Position numbers and translations under genes: made by a program
In this document: one piece after another, positions 14,665 through 18,690 of the stretch
Layout of the letters: each line of letters starts with the position of its first letter
Position numbering within the stretch: position 1 is the first letter of the stretch
Notes under the pieces: generated by a model
Databases searched by the model: none
Told to the model about the DNA's origin: nothing
What the model saw: only the letters and a program-made list of their open reading frames with translations
DNA from: Bacteroidota bacterium
GTDB taxonomy: Bacteria > Bacteroidota > Bacteroidia > Bacteroidales > VadinHA17
DNA length: 18,690 bases
Assembly: GCA_015222065.1 (NCBI GenBank)
Contig: JADFUQ010000146.1
Span: forward strand, 1-18,690
Direction: 5' to 3'

Positions 14665-16320
14665 TTATTCATCATATCGTGCAACCAGTGGCATTCTTCT
14701 GCCTGCTCCAAATGCTTTTGAGGAGATACGTAAGATGGGAGGTGCCTGATAGCGCTTATACTCATTTATGTTCACAAGATGAATAATTTTTCTAACAAGC
14801 TTATTGTCAAATCCTTTTTTAGTGATTTCATCTGGTGACATTTGCTTTTCGATATACAAAAAAAGAATATCATCAAGTATTTCATAATCGGGAAGTGAAT
14901 CGGTGTCTTTCTGATTTTGCTTAAGTTCTGCTGAAGGAGGTTTTAAAATAGTGTTTTCAGGGATTATTTCTTTATTACGGTTAATGAAGTGTGCCAGCCT
15001 GTAAACCTCGCTTTTATAAACATCTCCAAGCACTGAAAGGCCGCCTGCCATATCACCGTACAATGTCCCATATCCGACAGCAGCCTCACTTTTATTTGAG
15101 GTGTTCAAGAGTATGTGTCCAAACTTGTTTGAAATAGCCATCAATAAAACTCCACGTATTCGAGCTTGAATATTCTCTTCGGTAGTATTATCAGGAAGGC
15201 CCCTGAAGAGAGGTTCCAGAGATTGCTTAAAATCTTTGAACATTTGTTCTATTGGGACAATATTGTAATCTATTTGCAGATTATCGGCGAGTGAAACAGC
15301 ATCTGTTATAGAATGTTCTGAGGAATATCTTGAAGGCAACAAGATAGCTTTTATATTTTTTTTACCTAATGCTTCGCTGGCTATTGCAAGACTCACCGCC
15401 GAATCAATTCCTCCCGATAAACCAAGTATCGCTTTCCCGAAATTCATTTTATGAAAGTAGTCACGAAGTCCCATAACCAATGCGTAATATATGTTTTTAG
15501 TTATGTTATCTTTAATAATTGGCAAAGGTGTTACTGTTTCAATTTTTTCAGAATCTATTATTCTGAAATCTTCTTCAAAATATTTTAAACGTTCAATTAT
15601 TTTACCTTCCTGGTTTACAACTAATGATCCTCCTTCAAAAATAAGTTCAGTTTGTGCACCAACCTGATTCACATAAATTATGGGAGTTTTAAATTTTTTT
15701 GCCTGGCTGGTAAAAAAATTTCGCTTTGTTTCTATTCTGGAATATACAAAAGGGGAGGCAGCAATGTTAATTATAAAATCAGGGTTCTGTAAACTTAATT
15801 CTTTTATAGGGGATATATTGTATATACTGTTTCTCCCAAAATCGCTCTCAGATGGAAGTTGATCCCACAAGTCTTCACAAATCGTTATGGCAATTTTTTT
15901 CCCTTTAAAATTCACTACGCTAAATTTGGTATTGGATTCAAAATACCGGTACTCATCGAATATGTCATATGTAGGAAGGAGAGTTTTATTTACAGTGAAG
16001 ATAATTTGTCCTTCAGATAATAAATAAGCTGTATTGAGAAGATTCTTTCCGGTTTTTGCCGGATTCAGACTCGGGCTGCCAACAATTGCAGCAATATTTT
16101 CACATTGTTTTGCAATTTCAATAACCGCTTGCTTACAATGATTAATAAACGACTTGTGCTCAAGAAGATCGAGTGGAGGATACCCGGGAACAGATAATTC
16201 CGGAAAGATTACCAGATCAGCATTTTTTTCTTTTGCTTCTTTGATTTTGTCCGTTATTGCGCTGATATTCCTTTCGAAATTTCCTATATGTGGATTAAGT
16301 TGAGCAATGGCAATTTTCAT
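14665..16320 (-). CDS. nadE: glutamine-dependent NAD+ synthetase
   Basis: NadE makes NAD+ from nicotinate adenine dinucleotide, with ATP and ammonia taken from glutamine. The 551-residue protein has both modules. The N-terminal nitrilase-type glutaminase domain carries the E41 (FPELSVPGYPP), K112 (NKTLLPTYDIFDE) and C148 (ITICEDLW) triad. The C-terminal synthetase domain has the ATP pyrophosphatase loop SGGIDSA at 302-308, LLPSRYSSEHS, NTSNKSEAAVGYGTLYGDMAGG and GRRMPLVARYDE at the end. Length and motifs are normal, so it should be able to use glutamine directly. The start ATG is at 16318-16320, 21 bases after the barrel-protein gene on the same strand, so an operon is likely. Confidence 0.97.
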   Translation of the reverse strand: MKIAIAQLNPHIGNFERNISAITDKIKEAKEKNADLVIFPELSVPGYPPLDLLEHKSFINHCKQAVIEIAKQCENIAAIVGSPSLNPAKTGKNLLNTAYLLSEGQIIFTVNKTLLPTYDIFDEYRYFESNTKFSVVNFKGKKIAITICEDLWDQLPSESDFGRNSIYNISPIKELSLQNPDFIINIAASPFVYSRIETKRNFFTSQAKKFKTPIIYVNQVGAQTELIFEGGSLVVNQEGKIIERLKYFEEDFRIIDSEKIETVTPLPIIKDNITKNIYYALVMGLRDYFHKMNFGKAILGLSGGIDSAVSLAIASEALGKKNIKAILLPSRYSSEHSITDAVSLADNLQIDYNIVPIEQMFKDFKQSLEPLFRGLPDNTTEENIQARIRGVLLMAISNKFGHILLNTSNKSEAAVGYGTLYGDMAGGLSVLGDVYKSEVYRLAHFINRNKEIIPENTILKPPSAELKQNQKDTDSLPDYEILDDILFLYIEKQMSPDEITKKGFDNKLVRKIIHLVNINEYKRYQAPPILRISSKAFGAGRRMPLVARYDE

Positions 16321-16341
16321 AGTACTTTTACTTTCCGGTCC

Positions 16342-17052
16342 TTAGAAAATAATTCCGCAATGCATAGATATACTATTAAGTATTATCTTATCAGCAGGCT
16401 GATTTTTACCATCAGTTGTGATATCTAATATTCCATTTTGATAATTGAGACCAAACTGTAAAGCTGTTTGCCCACCAAGTGAATATTGCATACCTATCTC
16501 CAGGTGATACCCGAGATTAAACAGATTGATCTCGTCATTAATGCTTTCAGAATCGATTCTCTTATCAGTTGTTAACCCGGTAGCGCTAATATTGATCATA
16601 GGATCAATTCCTGCTTTAGCGAAAAAGGTAAAATATCCGATTTCATCAGACTTGAATTTTAGTCCCAGTGGAATGGTAATGTATTGCATTTTGCTGGTAA
16701 GAATATTGCCAGGATAAAGTGTATCTATCCTGTTAGTAAGTTGCAAATCAGTTGAATCTTTATAGCTGATTTTACCTCCTAGGCGATTAATTGAAATTCC
16801 CGTTGAGAAAGCATAGTTATTGGTAAAATAGCTATTCATGGAAATGCCAATATTAATCCCAGGCCGTGAACCTTCGTTTATAACTTCTTTGATATCAGGC
16901 TTTAACCAACTAATCTGTGGATTGGCAAAAATTCCGAAACGGATTTCTTGTGAAAATCCTCTGCCGGTTATAAGGATAAAAGACAACATGATAAGGAAAA
17001 CAACCTTTGCCAGGGAAGGCAGTTTTATTATTTTTACACTCAAGTTTTTCAT
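16342..17052 (-). CDS. outer-membrane beta-barrel protein, PorT-like
   Basis: The 236-residue precursor has a basic and hydrophobic N-terminus with probable signal-peptide cleavage near GRGFSQ/E (about 35). The mature part alternates polar and apolar residues in strands: IRFGIFANPQISWLKPD, PGINIGISMNSYFTNNYAFSTGISINRLGGKI, MQYITIPLGLKFKSDEIGYFTFFAKAGIDPMINI, and LGYHLEIGMQYSLGGQTALQFGLNYQNGILDI. It ends in phenylalanine, as many barrels do (MHCGIIF). This fits the PorT/outer-membrane-barrel domain group; PorT is part of type IX secretion, but many paralogues have unknown roles. Its place between nadE and gldB supports an envelope role, but I do not claim it is PorT itself. Confidence 0.82.
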   Translation of the reverse strand: MKNLSVKIIKLPSLAKVVFLIMLSFILITGRGFSQEIRFGIFANPQISWLKPDIKEVINEGSRPGINIGISMNSYFTNNYAFSTGISINRLGGKISYKDSTDLQLTNRIDTLYPGNILTSKMQYITIPLGLKFKSDEIGYFTFFAKAGIDPMINISATGLTTDKRIDSESINDEINLFNLGYHLEIGMQYSLGGQTALQFGLNYQNGILDITTDGKNQPADKIILNSISMHCGIIF

Positions 17053-17110
17053 ATTAGAATACTATGTTTTAAAGGTCTCTCTGGAAATTATCAAAACGTA
17101 AAGATAAGAA

Positions 17111-17206
17111 GTTAAAAGTGAACTAAAGTTAAAAGTGAACTAAAGTTGAGAAGAGAAGAAGTTATAACTTTAGACACTTTAGTCACTTCTTCATTTAGTC
17201 ACTGAA
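17111..17206. repeat. two direct and two inverted short repeats between the barrel gene and gldB
   Basis: A 17-base unit, GTTAAAAGTGAACTAAA, is repeated exactly at 17111-17127 and 17128-17144. CTTTAGTCACTT (17177-17188) and TTTAGTCACT (17195-17204) are near-reverse complements of part of this unit, with one A missing. GAAGAAGT (17155-17162) also pairs with ACTTCTTC (17185-17192). The region can fold into alternative hairpins ahead of gldB. TAACTTTA (17165-17172) is a weak -7-like box for gldB. Confidence 0.6.
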
Positions 17207-17253
17207 TAGTTACAATTGTTTTAATAAAGCGTTATTTATAAAATTATATTAAT

Positions 17254-18285
17254 ATGATTAGGAAAACAAGCCTTTTGAGTCTTTTACTACTTTTACTCTT
17301 ATCATGTAACCGGAGTACTTTTAAGGTAGATATTGATAATATTGATCTGGAAATTAAGATCGTGAGACTGGAAAAAGAGTTGTTTGAACTATCCGTCGAT
17401 AGTATTACTTCCTCAATACCTTACCTGGAAAATAAATACGGTCATTTTTATGAATTATTTAATTATGTAATAAACATTGGCGAAACAAGATCACACTATT
17501 ATCCCGGATATCTCAAAAGCTTTATTTCTGATCGTACTAACCGTGAAGTATACCAGGCTACTATTAGGGAGTTCCCTGATATTGATATGTTGGAAAAAGC
17601 ATTAACAGAAGCATTTAAGCATTATAAGTATTATTTCAGCGAGAAAACAATACCGGATATATATACATTTATTTCCGGGTTCAATGCCTCTATTATAATT
17701 GACACAAATGTACTGGCAATTGGTCTTGACCGTTACCTGGGGACCGAATGTGAATATTATGATCATCTGGGTTTATCCGAATATCAACAGGCAAACATGC
17801 ATAAGGAAAAAATTGTTACTGATTGTATGTTTGCATGGGTTTCTTCAGAATGGTATTTTAATATGCAGGGGTCGAGAGAATTAGCAAATAATGTGTTAAA
17901 TAATATTATCCATGAAGGGAAGTTGGTGTATCTTGTTAAATCATTGGTTCCACGGGAAGATATCAGCTTAATAATGGGATACTCTGCGGATCAGATGAAA
18001 TTTTGTCGCAGGAATGAAAAACAAATGTGGACTTACCTGATTGAGCACAAATTACTTTTTAGTTCTGACCGTATAACAGTGAATAAACTTATAGGTGAAG
18101 CCCCATACACAAGTTATTTCCCTAGTGAATCACCGGGAAGGGCAGCTGTATGGATAGGATACAGGATTGTTGAACAGTATATGCGGAAAAACCCTGGTTT
18201 AACACTTAGTGATTTAATGGAAAACAATGATTATCAGTTGATTTTGGAAGGTTCAGGTTATAATCCGCGTGACCGTAATAAGTAA
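17254..18285 (+). CDS. gldB: GldB-like gliding/secretion lipoprotein
   Basis: The 343-residue protein begins with MIRKTSLLSLLLLLLLSC. The lipobox LLSC puts the lipidated cysteine at C18. The rest matches the GldB pattern: VDIDNIDLEIKIVRLEKELFEL, YLENKYGHFYELFNYVINIG, FISGFNASIIIDTNVLAIGLDRYLG, NNIIHEGKLVYLVKSLVP, then GEAPYTSYFPSESPGRAAVWIGYRIVEQYMRKNP. GldB is an inner- or outer-envelope lipoprotein first linked to gliding motility in Flavobacterium, and it stays in species that do not glide. H220-E221-G-K resembles the start of a zincin HExxH motif, but the second histidine is absent, so it is probably not a metallopeptidase. The gene faces away from the nadE-barrel pair. Confidence 0.88.
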   Translation: MIRKTSLLSLLLLLLLSCNRSTFKVDIDNIDLEIKIVRLEKELFELSVDSITSSIPYLENKYGHFYELFNYVINIGETRSHYYPGYLKSFISDRTNREVYQATIREFPDIDMLEKALTEAFKHYKYYFSEKTIPDIYTFISGFNASIIIDTNVLAIGLDRYLGTECEYYDHLGLSEYQQANMHKEKIVTDCMFAWVSSEWYFNMQGSRELANNVLNNIIHEGKLVYLVKSLVPREDISLIMGYSADQMKFCRRNEKQMWTYLIEHKLLFSSDRITVNKLIGEAPYTSYFPSESPGRAAVWIGYRIVEQYMRKNPGLTLSDLMENNDYQLILEGSGYNPRDRNK

Positions 18286-18311
18286 AAAAAAGCACATGGA
18301 ATGCCGTGTGC
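18284..18311 (-). terminator. intrinsic terminator for the ferredoxin gene
   Basis: On the minus strand GCACACGG-CATT-CCATGTGC forms an 8-base-pair stem with one T-G pair and a 4-base loop (18311-18292), followed by eight T residues (18291-18284). It lies 28 bases after the ferredoxin stop. The T run overlaps the stop codon of convergent gldB. For gldB itself the hairpin comes without a T run. Confidence 0.85.
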
Positions 18312-18339
18312 CTTAGTGTATTACTGATTGACGTAGCTC

Positions 18340-18510
18340 TTACTCTTCCAGATGAATTGCTTCAACCGGGCAAACATCGACACATGCTTCACAATCAGTA
18401 CACAGTTCAGGATCAATTTTGTAAATATCACCTTCTGAGATTGCCTCAACAGGACATTCATCAATGCAAGCACCGCATGCTGTACAATCGTCGTTAATTA
18501 TATGAGCCAT
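18340..18510 (-). CDS. 2[4Fe-4S] ferredoxin
   Basis: The minus strand encodes 56 residues from ATG at 18508-18510 to TAA at 18340-18342. Two clusters follow the bacterial (clostridial-type) pattern: C9-x2-C12-x2-C15-x3-C19-P and C37-x2-C40-x2-C43-x3-C47-P, linked by SEGDIYKIDPEL. The two halves are near-repeats (ACGACIDECPVEAI and DCEACVDVCPVEAI). It is a small, acidic, cytoplasmic electron carrier at low redox potential, used with oxidoreductases such as pyruvate:ferredoxin oxidoreductase or Rnf-type complexes; none is encoded here. It suggests an anaerobic or microaerobic lifestyle. It is flanked by its own promoter and terminator, so it is monocistronic. Confidence 0.95.
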   Translation of the reverse strand: MAHIINDDCTACGACIDECPVEAISEGDIYKIDPELCTDCEACVDVCPVEAIHLEE

Positions 18511-18551
18511 TACTATAATTTTTGAATTAATAAATCAGACTTATTATTCTG

Positions 18552-18581
18552 CAAAAGTATTTTCATTTTTTGAAATGCAAA
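18552..18581 (-). promoter_or_regulatory. promoter of the ferredoxin gene
   Basis: On the minus strand TTTG (18581-18578) is followed after 18 bases by TACTTTTG (18559-18552). These match the Bacteroidota -33 TTTG and -7 TAnnTTTG elements. The predicted leader is about 35 bases. Confidence 0.7.
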
Positions 18582-18690
18582 GGAAAAATCATAAAAAAAT
18601 TTTGTATTTAACTTTTATTTTAAAAACCTTAGACATTACCTCCTATTCCCTCTTCACTTTTTAATTTTTAATTTATTCTATTCCTCATCA
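18582..18690. other. AT-rich right edge, no gene seen
   Basis: The last 109 bases are A/T-rich with T runs such as CTTTTTAATTTTTAATTTA. I see no coding frame or defined element. It is probably the start of another spacer cut by the window edge. Confidence 0.5.

Noticed and set aside
18306..18497. 63-residue plus-strand frame over the ferredoxin
   Set aside because: The minus strand encodes a perfect 2[4Fe-4S] ferredoxin. The plus frame is its shadow.

Overview
The window looks like a chromosomal segment of a low-GC member of the Bacteroidota (Bacteroidetes), probably in or near the Bacteroidales/Marinilabiliales. The main evidence is a MurF-alanine racemase fusion protein, a GldB-type lipoprotein, a PorT-like outer-membrane barrel, and promoters of the Bacteroidota form TAnnTTTG. 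No tRNA, rRNA, CRISPR array, transposase, phage gene or recognisable defence system was found. Gene content is mostly housekeeping, and the unusual signals are in gene junctions and spacers.

Left part (1-5602). A biotin carrier protein (+) converges on ispE (-), with a tandem array of hairpin units between them. After a 626-base spacer come dnaB, a RhlE-like DEAD-box helicase, a secreted SnoaL-like protein and the decayed 5' end of rmuC, all on +.

Centre (5614-8296). A small secreted protein (-) is followed by a spacer holding an AT-rich fold-back element. Next is a leftward pair: an unrecognised coiled-coil protein whose end overlaps the start of rsmI by 8 bases. The divergent tdk (+) is separated from this pair by an 18-base perfect palindrome that carries a TAnnTTTG box on each strand.

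Cell-envelope part (8526-13781). The murF-alr fusion supplies D-alanine and the last cytoplasmic muropeptide ligation. It is followed by a GT2-GT4 glycosyltransferase fusion of lipopolysaccharide-core type, and then a convergent GT2 enzyme. The GT2-GT4 junction has an A5, a T7 and a G10 run within 47 bases. Adding one A would split the fusion into two overlapping genes, and any change in the G run would cut off the GT4 domain.

Right part (13829-18690). On the minus strand lie a Crp/Fnr regulator with an inverted repeat near its predicted start of transcription, glutamine-dependent nadE, and a PorT-like barrel protein. gldB runs on + and converges on a 2[4Fe-4S] ferredoxin (-) that has both a good promoter and an intrinsic terminator.

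Several spacers hold imperfect, AT-rich inverted repeats of unrelated sequence. Promoters and repeats were found by eye, and no database search was possible.
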